DNA of 23,327 nucleotides from Carex sylvatica (GCA_964058845.1 CAXKVR010000561.1:1-23327), one strand, 5' to 3'; counted from the first letter of the stretch, positions 1-10,823 are shown. Notes: generated by a model from the sequence alone, not told the origin. A program made the numbers and translations.

Positions 1-389
1 AAAAAAACCATTCCAACATTGGTCGAGAATTTGTGAAGATAAATGTTGTTCGGAAAGGAGACACAATGTGAGTAAATATAGGAGCTGATACAGAAAAAGG
101 TACTACCAATTAACTATCCTAAAAACAAAATTAGCTTTTGGGAGGAGAAAAATATACGGCCAGGGTGGGTCGCCGGACTTTTAAAGTGCATTGTTCAATT
201 TTGGTCAATTTCAAATCTTCAATTCTCAAAATGCTAATTCAAATTTTATTTGTTTTCAAACATTTTCAAACACAGTTTTGTCCGTAAAGGCAAAAGCCTC
301 TATTTGAACAGAATAAAGAGGCCCAATTGAACCTGCGCTGCTAGCGTTGTTACCATAATGCAAACAAATTAATGAACACTACAGATGAC
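1..389. other. AT-rich sequence with no recognised gene
   Basis: No supported reading frame or RNA gene was seen. The only local structure is a short inverted repeat, GCCTCT near 296 and AGAGGC near 317, too small to interpret. The stretch may be intergenic or the intron or 3' end of a gene lying further left. Confidence 0.4.
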
Positions 390-590
390 AGCAGGTAATG
401 TTTTTGGCACCAAAACTTATTAATAGAAAAAAAAAAAATTTAATAAAAATCGGATCGGTATCCGAAAATCTCGTTACATAGACAAGACGCCATATTAACA
501 GCATTTTGCCTATGTAATTAGATATTCATATAACGACCCATTTTTTTTAATTTTCTATTAATACACAATTCGGCCAAAACTGAGTACAAG
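390..590. repeat. Fold-back (MITE-like) inverted repeat
   Basis: The left half (a TTTTGGC block, then TATTAATAGAAAA, then ATCTCGTTACATAGACAA) is mirrored on the right by the complements of TTTTGGCC, TATTAATAGAAAA and ATCTAATTACATAGGCAA. The whole 200 bp can fold on itself around position 494 with scattered mismatches. It has no coding capacity. The size and structure fit a non-autonomous DNA transposon. I found no convincing target-site duplication, so the ends are approximate. Confidence 0.5.
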
Positions 591-750
591 GACCTACATT
601 TCAAAAATTTCAGAAAAAAAAAAAGAAATAAAGAAAGCGAACTAATTTGTTGTTCCTGACTGAAGAATGGGTCTTTATATTTTCTGACAAGTTTTTATTC
701 AATAATACAAAGATACAACAATGACTAAACAGCAGATACAGCTGATAAAT

Positions 751-1582
751 TTATAATAAAAGTGAGGACAAATAATAAGAATTACTAAAAAAATAATCAA
801 GTGCCTCATCACCTATCACTGAAAGATTTCTCCAATTTATTCCTGTCATATGAAAAAAGCCCGTAAGGAAAAGTAATGTAGCTCCTATCCTAGTAAATGC
901 TAAATCACCTGAAACGACCTCAATCCATAATTTATTTTTTTGCACAGTTAAATCGAATTCTTTCAATTATTTTACTTGGTTCCTTCTCTTTTTCCAATCT
1001 GTTGTTAAGTGATTACATTATTATTCAACCCACTACCTGACTCAGCCAAGTAACACTTGGCATCACTAACATATTGGTTAATAAACTGAGAACCGGGAAC
1101 TACATACCAAAAGAAATGTGGGACATAAAATAAATATAAGTGTAGATAAATATTACATGAAAATCAACAAACTTATGTACCTTACACAAACCGATAAATG
1201 CAAGAGCATAATTTATAGAATAGAACAGCTCCCTTGATCCCTAAAAGGTTGGTAAAATTAGGTAGGATTAGCATGTATTCGACTCATATAAATCATCTAA
1301 CCGGCACAGCACCAAGCATACTGACTCTTTCATTCTTTTTTTCTCTTTTCTTACTGGAACTTCTATTCTGCTCAAAACTCAAAATTAAAACGGTTCATCT
1401 GGTGTATAGATGGTATTGCTTCATTTTCTGCAAGTAATTATAGTACTAATCTTACCAGTAACATAAAGACCAGTACTGGAGTTGCACTGGACCTGACCTA
1501 TGGTACACCCCAATATTTGCTCTAAACTAATATTCTCACCCAGGACAGGAGCAAAGCCGAAGCTACTGTTTAGGATCTTCAT
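751..1582 (-). CDS. Doubtful three-exon small membrane protein
   Basis: Three minus-strand segments join in one frame: 1582-1456 from an ATG, 1099-1037, and 908-751 to a stop. The donors read GTAAGA and GTAGTG, and the acceptors end TAG and TTTCAG. The sum is 348 nt, or 115 codons plus stop. The predicted protein has one hydrophobic stretch in exon 3 (residues about 70-85, around GATLLFLTGFF) that could cross a membrane. I recognise no family. It starts only about 210 bp beyond the stop codon of the larger minus-strand gene, so these pieces could instead be alternative 3' exons of that gene, part of a decayed gene, or chance. The frame consistency and tidy splice sites are the only support. 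Confidence 0.25.
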
Positions 1583-1790
1583 ATTAATCTTAAGAAATTT
1601 TCAAAAGCTTTCAAGAAAACTTTTATTTGGGAGTAAATAAAATATGGTCATAAAAATCCTAATGCTCAAAATCCGTGATCATAGGATAATGGGACATCTT
1701 CATCACCTTCCTGTAAATTTTTCATATTAAATCCAAAAATGACAATTCTCAAATTTTCTTATTTTAATTATATTGAATAGTAAGAAAATG
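1583..1790 (-). other. Probable 3'UTR and polyadenylation region of the SLT-like gene
   Basis: This directly follows the TAA stop. On the minus strand it is T/A-rich and contains an AATAAA-type signal (TTTATT on the plus strand near 1622). Transcript ends cannot be fixed by eye. Confidence 0.4.
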
Positions 1791-4700
1791 TTACTTTTTA
1801 GAATCTTCATAGAATCTCAAAGTATCCTGGAATTTAGTCCAATGTGGGCCAGTCTCTTGAAGGTTCACATTTTCTGGCCCGTTCAAAAAAGCCTGTACTA
1901 TGAACTCATAGCTTCTCTGCCTGAATATCAACCATTGAAAAACAGCAATTGCAAAAACGTTTATTAGAATTAAATTGGTTCAACCATTTTATTGTTAACA
2001 TTGAATGCTTTCATCACAGTTTTTCTTTCTGAATTGTACTCCATGCTTCCTGTACTTGAAATTGACAACAAACAAATATTGGGGCATTTTAGAATAGGAG
2101 CCTAGCATCAAATCAAGTTTATTTCAATCAAAGATTGACAAAATTGCCACTAACCTTTTCTTATTGACACAATCAAAAGCTTCATTACGATCGTATAATG
2201 TGAAGCTTGCTTGATTTGGTTGTGGTTAAAATTTGTTAAGCATGGGCAAAACTGTCTTTCGCATTACATTAATCTAGCCAAGATATGTATATTAAGAAAA
2301 TCCCAACAATGACAGCTATTAGTTCCCACTTGGAAGTTCAGGCATTCAAAGTAAAATTTGCATAGCAAAACAAGAGACGATTCATGGTAGATAGTGCCAA
2401 AACAGACAACATTTGAAGGAGTGCACCTTTTCTATTATAATAAACCAGCAGTTTGGTCTTATACTCTATTTGATGAGATCTATAAATAATTATTGGGCAT
2501 AAGCTGCAATTGCAATAAATGGTTTAACTTGCAGAAAATCCCAAATACTTGTCGTTTCCAAATAAAAAATATACTTCCTTCTTTTCAAAGTAAAAAATTG
2601 TTAATTCAAAAATGCAACTGACCTCCCTTCATATTCTGATAGATATGCTAAGTAAGCCGCACCAAAGTACATAGATACAAAAGGATTGTATAGGTCATCC
2701 ACTGAGATCACTTTGTATGCCCTATAACCTACATCACTATGAAGACACAAAAACAAAAGATAAAAAAAAATTAAGCAAACAGATAAGTAGTTAAGTACAT
2801 TGAGCAAGAACACACATTATTGGCACTACTTTATTATGGAAACCATTGAAAACAAGGCTGGTTCTTTGACATACGCTACCAAACTCGTGACAGTGGATTT
2901 GCATGGATCTTTTGAGTGGTTTATATGTTATGCAAATACCAGGAAAAAAGGTCTACAAAAGTTCTTTCGAAGAGACGTACTTGTAAAGCCAGAGAGCAGT
3001 AGGATAGTCAATGCCAAGAAGACCTGTACGGGCCCGCAGTCCATTAACAAACCTCATACTGGTTACCTCTGCAAGAGCTGCTAGTGCTGACTGTACATAT
3101 ATGCATTATTTAAATTAGCACAGTAAATTGTTGCTGTCAGTGCATACTAGCCCAGTACTAGCTATGCATTAACTAGGTGCTGCCAGTTCAATTTTTATTT
3201 TTTAAAAGGAAAAAGAAAAAAAGGAGATGGAACTTATTATTTTGTTAGTTCTGGCTCAAGATTGAAGCTTGAGTTCAGAGGTGTATACTGATATGAACTG
3301 GCCTGTATGTACCAGATAACTCATTTTTAAAACCTTTGACCTCATCAGCTGTTATGTCCTTGTATTAATTCTAGAGAGAGAAACTTACTGCTTTCACTCC
3401 TCTTGAACTGAAGTGCCGAGCAATTATTATTCCTGCTATTGCCTGATGTTTGCAGAAAATAGAATGAACAAGTTAGTTTAAGTTTTTAACCCATAAGGTA
3501 TCTTTGGCATTGATAGACAACCAAACCTATCACCACTTCCATTCTATAATAAAAGGATAACTACCCTGCTTTACCCTTGATTCATTAAAAAGAATAATAA
3601 GAATTAGTAGGTGTTCTTGTAGCAAAAATGCAATAACTTCTATCTCATATATTGGTTTTCAGAAGGTACACAAATATACCCAAAAAAAAAAAACTTTTCC
3701 CTGCCAAAAAAATCCAAATTAATTTCAAATTTCAGTAGAGTGGCTCTCTCTCCAGCGACTCCAAAGGAGAAAAAAAAGAAATCTCAAACCCTAGATCTAC
3801 TTAGCCGCTGCCTCTCACTCCACACCTCTCTTCTTTGAGTTTTCACCTCCGACACAACAATACCCTCCCCTCTCTCTCGTCTCTACCTCCTTGAGAGGAG
3901 AAGAAAATGAGGGAGAGGGAAAGGAGCGGAGAAAAGTAGAGTCCTCATCTCAATCGGAGCACGACGGTGAGTAAATTCGGTCGTCAGAGCGCAGCGACGA
4001 TCTATAGAGCAGATCCGGTCGTGGAGCGAGATGGGGATTAAGGTATTAGGATGATTATGAGTGTATATAAGTAGAATTTTTTTTTAAGGTTAGTATATAA
4101 GTAGGATTAGAGGGTCGATCTAGTAAAAGAGTAGATCTAGGAATTTAGAGGGTGATTAGAGTAATTTTGAGTAATTTAGAGGATTTCGGGAGAATAAAGA
4201 AGTAGATCTAGGAATTAGAGTCACTTGACTCGTTTGTAAATATTTTTTTGTCAATGGAATTGTTAGTAGGCATAAAAGTCACTAACCTTTTAAAAAAAAA
4301 TACACCAAAAAAATATATAATATAGAAAGGCATATACCTTGACCTCCACTCGAGAGAGATATGGCTTCTTTTGGGCATCAAGAGAGAAACGAACCCGGCC
4401 CCGCCTCTCTCCTGATTTTGCCCACTCCCTTACTACTTCAGGATTATTCCATATTGCATCCATGTCTTCAAATGATACTCTTGCATCCCAAAATGCCCAT
4501 TCCTCGCCTAAAGTCCAGTTTTTTTTTTTTTTTGTTTCCACAATAAATCACATCAAAGGGCATTTTTGCCAAATGATAGAGGTATACAGAAATTATTATT
4601 CTGGTTAAGTCTCTCACAACTTTCAAATACTATGCACATTGCTATCCATGTCAGATGCATCTCAATAAATTACTTGCTTAATAGTTACCTATGGTATTTA

Positions 4701-7700
4701 GCTGCTTCATTAAAAAAATTTAGGGGCGTTTTTTCTGTTTTTTTTATGGAAGGTGAGGGCGGGGTGGGGAGTAGGGGCTTTAAACCTCAGATAAGCATTG
4801 ATCTGGAGTTGAAGCCAAAATAAAACATTCAACTAATTCCTTAAAATGTTTGTTATCTAAGCTTAATATTCTTACAAGCATATTGCTCGGAAGAAAGATT
4901 TTGGTCAATTGGTAGATGCAGAAAGTAACTTTTCAAATCAAAATTTCTAGAAATATTAATATCATGTCTCAATTTTGACCACAATTAAAAAATTTCAAGT
5001 GGGTTTAGTCCCACATCTGTTTTCATGCCTCAAAATAATGTCTGATGCACTTGAATTTGAGACTTAACAGTCCAACCATTACATGAAAAGTATTGATCAA
5101 GTAATAAACTTAGAATACCTGATTTTCCAGGAGTAGCAGTTGTAGAGTTGCTCGCTGCACCTGTCGGTAGCCTAATCTCATCCTCCCTGGGAAAAAAAAT
5201 AACTTGTAAAATTTTTAGAAAAATATTGGAATGAATAAATATGAATAAGTCAATGGAAGGGATGCAGGAAAAACCTCTTGGAGGCGAGACTCTCTTTTAC
5301 AGACATATATCTCTGGAAATATATCAGAGTAGATTTATGTGCGGCTTTCTTTTTACCCCCTTTGTACGCTCTTATTACAAATTCTTCATTTCTTTCCCTG
5401 TAAAATATGCTTCATTAGAATTCATCTTCCATGCTAAACACTGCAAAACTGCTTACTAATACCTTGTTTGAATAGAAGGTAGAGAAAAGGAAGGGGACGG
5501 GAGGCAAAGGAAAGTGTGGCAACGATTTTTATTTGATTGGAATTTTAATAGGAGGGTAAGGTTAGTGGAGGTTACTTTTTTATTTAACCTCCCATAACCT
5601 CTTAAAGCTTATATTTTGCTACTCTTCGGGCAACAAATGCAATTAATTACTTTTGCCTATATAAGATAGATAGACAAAAATTACATTTGATGCTTGGTTC
5701 TTCTAGTTTGAAAAAAATTATGTCTTCATTAAATTTCTGTTATATAGCTCCCAAATGCTTAGATACTGTAAATCAAGGTCAAATAGAGAGCTAATTTAGA
5801 CAAGATTGGATAAACAAGCATAACATTCTATTATATCAAAAAAGCAAGCATAACATGGTGCAAAAATGGGTTGCATTGTGGCTCAATTACACTACTGACT
5901 ACTGAGATTAATCCCCTGATGAGGATTAACAAAGCTTAAATGCATATTCTGGGAACCAAATGGTCTGGTACTGGCTACTGAACAAACAATAGCTGGTACA
6001 AGAATATGCCAGCGGAAATTACAAAAGTATGCATGAACATACTTGCCGTCACAAGAGGAGAGCCACTTTATATAAGCCGCGCCAAAATACACATTTACAA
6101 AGGGCCTGTATAGCATGTCTGGGTTGCCTTCAATCTCATAAGCTCTATAACCCATTTCCCTACAGTTTGAAAAAGTACAACTCAGAAATTAAAATATAAA
6201 TAAATATAAAAAAAAGTTCTTTAGATATAATAGTGAGGGCCTCTTGATATTGTTCATGTTACTTTTCCTTATTGATCCCTAGAAGAACTCAACAAGTTGA
6301 TTTTTGCCTACTAAGTAAGAGAGCATTTTATCTTCTTCTTTTTTCACACTAGTGCAAGAACACAAAGAATTTGGATATAACCAACTAACTAAAATGGCAC
6401 AGAAGGCACCCATTATTTATATCAAATAAAAGATGAAGGGCAGTAGGTGAGGAGTCTCATGATATTTGAATTAATATAGCTACTGTTGTTTTCTTTTTTT
6501 TAAAAAGGACAAATTTCTGCTCAAATTTTTCACACAATTGTGGAAGAAAAAGAAACACAGAAGTAGCGTGGTATCATGAAGAAAAAACAGCAGCGATAAG
6601 GTATATTGGGGTGGTTATTTATACATGGGGTCCCTATAAAATGTTAATTATAAAGAATGTGACTAAAAACATGAAAACTATCCTAAACATCCATGTTCAA
6701 ATAGATAAAATGCTGACTTATTACACCTTTCATGATAAATATGTGAAAAATGAGGTATTCTTAGGGGAATTTTATAGAAACATAGAACTGTGGGGAAGAT
6801 TTCAAGTTTCAAGGGCATCAGCAATACTTTTAGATAAACCAGAGGCCGAAATGAAACTTTCTCGTTTTGAAAGCTAAGATGTCTTAATTGTAAATGCACC
6901 TTGCAAGCCAATCAGCTGTCTCGGGTGCCACTTGCATGAGACCTACCCTAGTTTCCTTCAATTTCTTGTTATACTGCTCTAAGAAGAGTTTTCTGTCACT
7001 GACTATCTCACATAGAGCACAAATCATATCCTGCACCAAAAAAAATCAAATTAAAATTAAAAATTTACAGAAGTCTACAATAATATTTTAATCACATAAA
7101 TTTGAACAGAAAGATACCCAAATAAGAAGATAAGTTCTCTCAATTTACCCTCAATGTGTGATTAAACTTGATAGTCTGAAATCAGACTGAGAAATCAAGT
7201 TGAAAATAAAGCAACACCAAAAAAACAAATTAAAGTAAAACGTAACAAAACTCAAGTAACCAGTCGCATTACCATGCACTGCTAAATACAAGAAATAAAC
7301 TGGTGAAAATATAATCGAGATGGAAAGGATACCGGGTGAAGCTGCGAGTTGAAATGCCTATCAATGGTAAGTTTAGCAATAGCCTGAAAGATTCCAATAT
7401 TACAATTATTTAATATGTTTTACATTGTATTTCTTATTTTTGAGAGATAATGCACGCATGATCAGAGGCGAAGTCAAGTGCAGAGAATGGGAGTCAACTG
7501 ACTCTCATTTTTTTTTTTTAATTTTATATTAAGGTGTAATTTTCTATGTAATTTAGAGTAAAATGTCATGTTATTGTAAAATTGACTCCCATTCTTTATA
7601 GGAAAATTTTATATGATTGACTCTCATTGTATGATTTGACCCTCATAATTCGAAAGTCTGGCTCTGCCCCTGTGCATGATAACTCTAATATTGTCAGAGG

Positions 7701-8009
7701 TGATAACTCAAAGCTTTTACAAGGTCTAAATGTAAGTCCTTTATTTTGAGTAGCTGTTACCAGGGAATTTTACCAGCCATGACCTGCACCAGAACATCAA
7801 ACCAGGACTTATACCAGTACAGAAGGTACACATACCAGCATCTCTGTCTGTGTCAGGTATAGCTCGCCATCTGGGTCCCGCGAGATGTGAACCTTTTCCC
7901 CTATCTTCTCCCCAGCATCTATCCATTCCTTGCTGACATCAGCAGTGTGCCACATTACCTTCATGTCGTCTGGGTCAACACAATCATCCCAGTATCTGAA
8001 ACTCGGCAT
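1791..8009 (-). CDS. Tandem-duplicated SLT/lysozyme-like protein, 11 coding exons
   Basis: The coding exons, in transcript order, are 8009-7836, 7383-7333, 7030-6900, 6159-6043, 5397-5275, 5186-5119, 4507-4338, 3442-3389, 3090-2981, 2736-2623 and 1920-1791. All introns are GT..AG. The joined frame is 1242 nt, giving 413 residues and a TAA stop. Residues 5-58 form a 'YWDDCVDPDDM..MW' module and residues 59-195 a lysozyme/SLT-like domain with GLMQVAPETADWL and GYRAYEIEGNPDMLYRPF. A Ser/Thr-rich linker (200-221) follows, then a second module (226-278) and a second SLT-like domain (279-403). FGAAY and an FV/IxAY motif occur in both halves. SLT domains normally cleave glycan chains such as peptidoglycan, but the usual ES-motif Glu is Val85 and Thr306 here, so activity is doubtful. 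No signal peptide is evident, so the product is probably intracellular. The start ATG reads MPSFRYWDD. A TTTCAG just after it could be an alternative acceptor, so the first four residues are less certain. Confidence 0.88.
2165..2222 (-). repeat. Imperfect hairpin in the last intron
   Basis: AATCAAAAGCTTCATTA on one side and TAATGTGAAGCTTGCTTGATT on the other pair around a central CGATCG, with a few bulges. It lies in the intron between the last two coding exons of the SLT-like gene. It could be a small MITE remnant or a small-RNA-like hairpin. Nothing further supports either. Confidence 0.35.
3735..4225. other. GC/CT-rich island inside an intron, like a plus-strand 5'UTR
   Basis: Within the 895-bp intron between coding exons 7 and 8 of the minus-strand gene, composition changes sharply. 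There is a long CT-rich run with the plus-strand telo-box-like AAACCCTAG, then an AG-rich run with a short ATG frame, then GACGGTGAGTAA, which resembles a splice donor. Two near copies of GTAGATCTAGGAATTAGAG lie near 4130 and 4203. This resembles the leader and first exon of an unrelated plus-strand gene captured in the intron by a transposon or retained as an antisense promoter. I found no flanking terminal repeats to prove an insertion. Confidence 0.35.
5461..5600. repeat. Possible MITE fragment with a short hairpin in an intron
   Basis: CTTGTTTGAATAGAAGG at 5463 looks like a MITE terminus, followed by AG-rich sequence. A hairpin GGAGGTTA..TAACCTCC lies at about 5566-5591. No matching opposite terminus was found, so it may be truncated. 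It sits in the intron between coding exons 4 and 5 of the SLT-like gene. Confidence 0.25.
7463..7672. mobile_element. hAT-type MITE with 8-bp target-site duplication
   Basis: The element starts CAGAGGCGAAGTCA and ends with the complement of CAGGGGCAGAGCCAG, the CAGGGGC-type terminus known from plant hAT elements. It is flanked by CGCATGAT (7455-7462) and TGCATGAT (7673-7680), seven of eight bases equal, which is the 8-bp duplication expected for hAT insertion. At 210 bp with no reading frame it is non-autonomous. Inside it, variants of GACTCYCATT recur in both orientations. It lies in the intron between coding exons 1 and 2 of the minus-strand SLT-like gene and leaves both splice sites intact. 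Confidence 0.8.
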
Positions 8010-8767
8010 ATTTACACTAGTACACCTATAAATTTTTAATTGAGAATATACTTGGGTTAATTCACAATAGTAAGGGAAAATTGCAAGTTCAATTATCATT
8101 AATTCATTGTTGAGGATAATATGATTTTGGTTGCACAAAGTTACTAGTACTTGATCACAAATGGTGGTCAAGTTGACAGTGATTCTGGTTGAAATTGAGA
8201 AATGATGGTAATTTGCACAATTGTGGTCAGAGTAAAGCTTGACTAATTTAGGATAAACTCCAACAGCTGGCCCTTATTTGCCAACTGTCAGCTATATTTG
8301 GTTAAGTGAATAAGAATTTTTTGTTTGAATAACTGGTACCACACTGGTAATTAAGATCTAGCGGCATTATGCCACATACAAAATTTCAGCATATACTGTG
8401 TACCGGACAAAACTTATCTCCTTGGGGAATAACAAAATTGTACAATATTTTCCGGGTTTCCTTTTTTATGGTATACAGCTTTTCTCCTATCCTAGTCAAA
8501 CTCAGTACGTAGAATTGTAAATTGTTAACTCCAACTTAGCAATTGAGCATAAGTTGCCAGCAGTTTCTCAACTTTACCAAACAGGTGGATCACGGAATTT
8601 TTTCCAGTTCTTTTAGAAAAACGATAAGGAGAATTGTCTGAGATTCTCAAGTTGGTGCAATGCAACAAAAGGCGAAGCAAACACGAAATATCCTCGGAAT
8701 ATGAAAGCAATCGAGTTCGTCCCTTAAATTATGAAAATTGAAAAGAAAGAAGAGAAACATATCTTAC

Positions 8768-8890
8768 ACGGAGTAAATGCAGAATTATGAAGCCCAAATT
8801 TCAGATCTTTCCCTAAATTTTTATTTTTATGAAAAGAGTAGAGAGAAGTTAGGATTTGAGATAGAAACCGAAACGGCGAGCGAAATAGGT
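8768..8890 (-). other. Probable 5'UTR exon of the SLT-like gene
   Basis: On the minus strand this segment is CT-rich like a plant leader, contains no ATG, and ends at a consensus donor GTAAGA (8767-8762). A fitting acceptor, TTTATAG at about 8026, lies 16 bases before the chosen ATG at 8009, giving a 5'UTR intron of about 740 bp. The transcription start is not visible directly. The left edge of the promoter is guessed from composition and from a weak ATTTATAG near 8900. Confidence 0.45.
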
Positions 8891-10264
8891 GGCAAAGCGA
8901 CTATAAATGATCCCTTGTGCGTCCTCAGATGACACGGGGCGAGCGTCGGAAGCGGGAGGCTTTAAGTTTAAGTCATTCGAAAACACAACTGGAATGTGTC
9001 ACTGCAACGTGGGACCCAGATAGATCGTGTGTTCGTGAAAAGCTACTTTTAGATTTGTCGGTATGGTTAGTGAATGTCTCTCAGGAGAATAAATCGATAA
9101 GATTCTCTCCAATAATGAAGTTTTGTTTTTAGATCATGAAACCGTTAAAACAATAGATAAGCATCCGATCTCAATCTATCCATAGAGATCTCCCTTGATT
9201 TGTTTATTGTATGACCTATTATTGGAGAGGATTCCCAGAAGTACTTATTACTTTATTAGTGGAGAACAATCATTTCTCCGAGCTGTCTTCGTGTGCACGA
9301 AGGTTGCTGCTAGCGCCAGATTTTCCCAAGTAGATTTTCTGTGGCGCGCTCTGTGCTAAAATTCAAGCATTTTTCTCTTTTTCTGTTCACCTGCTAAAAT
9401 TGAACCTTCAACAAAAAGTCAATTGTTTGTTTACTTTTCGCTTCATTGATTCCAATAATGTTGAGGATGTTTTCTATTTAAATAAAGAATGCTTATTAAA
9501 TTTTAGAACAATTTTAACTTATCTTTGAATTATTATGCAAATGGCAATGTTAAATATTCTTAGATCAAATATTCAAAATCAACATTTAAAATTTTAAACT
9601 AAACAGTGGCATTTTGCAAACGTGAAATAAAGTGAAATATATAGATTTTAAAATTAGAGTATCGAACTTAATTGGAAAAAGAAAAAAAAAAGTGGGAAAT
9701 TTGAAATGAGAAAGATCGAAACTGGTTGACGAGTTCTTCAGGAATTGATTTTAAATATGGAATTACAATTAAAATTGCAAAAAATGTTAGAGCTAACTAC
9801 AGTATTCACATGTATAATACTAAGTCTTCATAGCCAACTTTCTCATTTTTGTTATAGTGTCACCATAATAGTAATATCACCATTACTATTTTCTTTTTTA
9901 AAACAAAAACTGTTACTTCAGATAATCATTTTTTTAGATCTCTTTTTCGGAAATAAAAGAAAATGCATATCTTCGAAAAGAAACGAACCTCGTCATCCTA
10001 ATCATCTTTTTTTTTTTTTTAAATATGTTGTTTCATCATCTTCAGTTTCATGTTGTATATTCTGCAGGAAAACATTATGAAGGACAAAAAAATGACTTTT
10101 CTATTCTTCCAATATGTAAGCACTAACTAGGAAATAAGTGAATAAAAATTAATCTTGAATTGAAGAGCTTTTCTCATAGCTCCCCAAGACAATTAAAAAA
10201 ATGGCGCAGAGAACATAAAAGACTGTTAACTCTTACTTGTAAAACTATCAGTTAGTGTGAAAAA
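8891..10264. other. Upstream and intergenic AT-rich DNA, no gene seen
   Basis: The first part (8891-9060) is locally GC-richer and probably contains the promoter of the minus-strand gene. The rest is AT-rich, with stop codons in all frames within short distances and homopolymer runs (for example a T run near 10009). Short inverted repeats occur, such as CTTCGTG/CACGAAG at 9288-9303. No protein similarity is recognisable. Confidence 0.5.
9099..9239. repeat. Inverted repeat, possible decayed MITE
   Basis: GATTCTCTCCAATAAT near 9101 is answered by ATTATTGGAGAGGATTCC near 9221, about 105 bp apart. The arms are about 18 bp with few mismatches. A related GATTGGAGAGGAT string recurs near 15991. No target duplication was identified. 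Confidence 0.35.
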
Positions 10265-10790
10265 AACGTGCCGTGCTATGACTTTAGTCACGTGTCGTGT
10301 CGTACTGTGATCAAGTTAATTTTTCACGTGCCGTGATCAAAATTATGAGGGGTGATCACGGCACGCGAGTCACGTGCCGTACTGTGACCAAAATTATAAG
10401 GGGTGGTCACGGCACGCGAGTCACGTGCCGTACCGTGACCAAAATTATGAGGGGTGGTCACAGCACGCGAGTCACGGCGTGACTCGGGTGCTGTGACCAA
10501 GTCGTGCCGTGACTTGCGTGCCGTGATCAAGTCGTTCCGTGACCAAATCGGTGCTCTTAGTCTCCTACCTTCTCCCGTTCCGTTTCGTGCCGTGTCTTCT
10601 TTGCTAACAATTGGTCACAGTACGCGAATAGTCACGACACGGGACATGCGAGACACAGCACGTATCTGACATCCGTACTGTGCCGAATCCGTACCGTGCT
10701 GGATCCATGTCGTGCCGGATCCGTGCCGTGCCGAATTCCTGCCGAATCTGTGCCGTGCCGGATCCCTGCCGTTCCGTAATGAAACCAGCT
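10265..10790. repeat. GTGCCGTG-rich tandem array with repeated hairpins
   Basis: This is a GC-rich island in AT-rich surroundings. It contains three head-to-tail units (10325-10370, 10371-10421, 10422-10472; 46, 51 and 51 bp), each beginning CACGTGCCGT and ending CACGCGAGT, with a central AAAATTATGAGGGG-type loop between complementary arms. In unit 1 the arms CGTGCCGTGATCA and TGATCACGGCACG match over 13 bp. The right part (10670-10780) is made of degenerate CCGTGCCGGATCC-like words. Open frames across it are low-complexity by-products of the repeats. It may be a satellite seed or the subterminal part of an unrecognised transposon. Confidence 0.75.
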
Positions 10791-10823
10791 CCAGCGTGCC
10801 ATTTTTCCCACTCTACTGAAATA

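Noticed and set aside
4516..4531. T-run as a retro-insertion tail
   Set aside because: It lies just upstream (minus strand) of an exon acceptor, and no flanking duplication or element body was found.
4339..4608. Overlapping plus-strand frames across 4339-4608
   Set aside because: They are antisense to coding exon 7 of the minus-strand gene and show no protein features of their own.
5892..6155. Open frame starting at the internal Met of GYRAYEIEG
   Set aside because: It is coding exon 4 of the SLT-like gene read through into its intron. The Met is internal and the exon starts four bases earlier at an acceptor.
7809..8171. 120-codon minus-strand frame with a far upstream Met
   Set aside because: Only the part from 8009 to 7836 is coding. 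The upstream part is AT-rich intron or leader and the end runs through a splice donor.
8917..9132. 71-codon plus-strand frame near the promoter of the SLT-like gene
   Set aside because: There is no domain and no splice continuation, and it overlaps an inverted repeat. A TATAAAT just before it is not enough to call a gene.
10325..10472. Regular repeats resembling a CRISPR array
   Set aside because: The units are contiguous, have no unique spacers, and lie in plant nuclear DNA.
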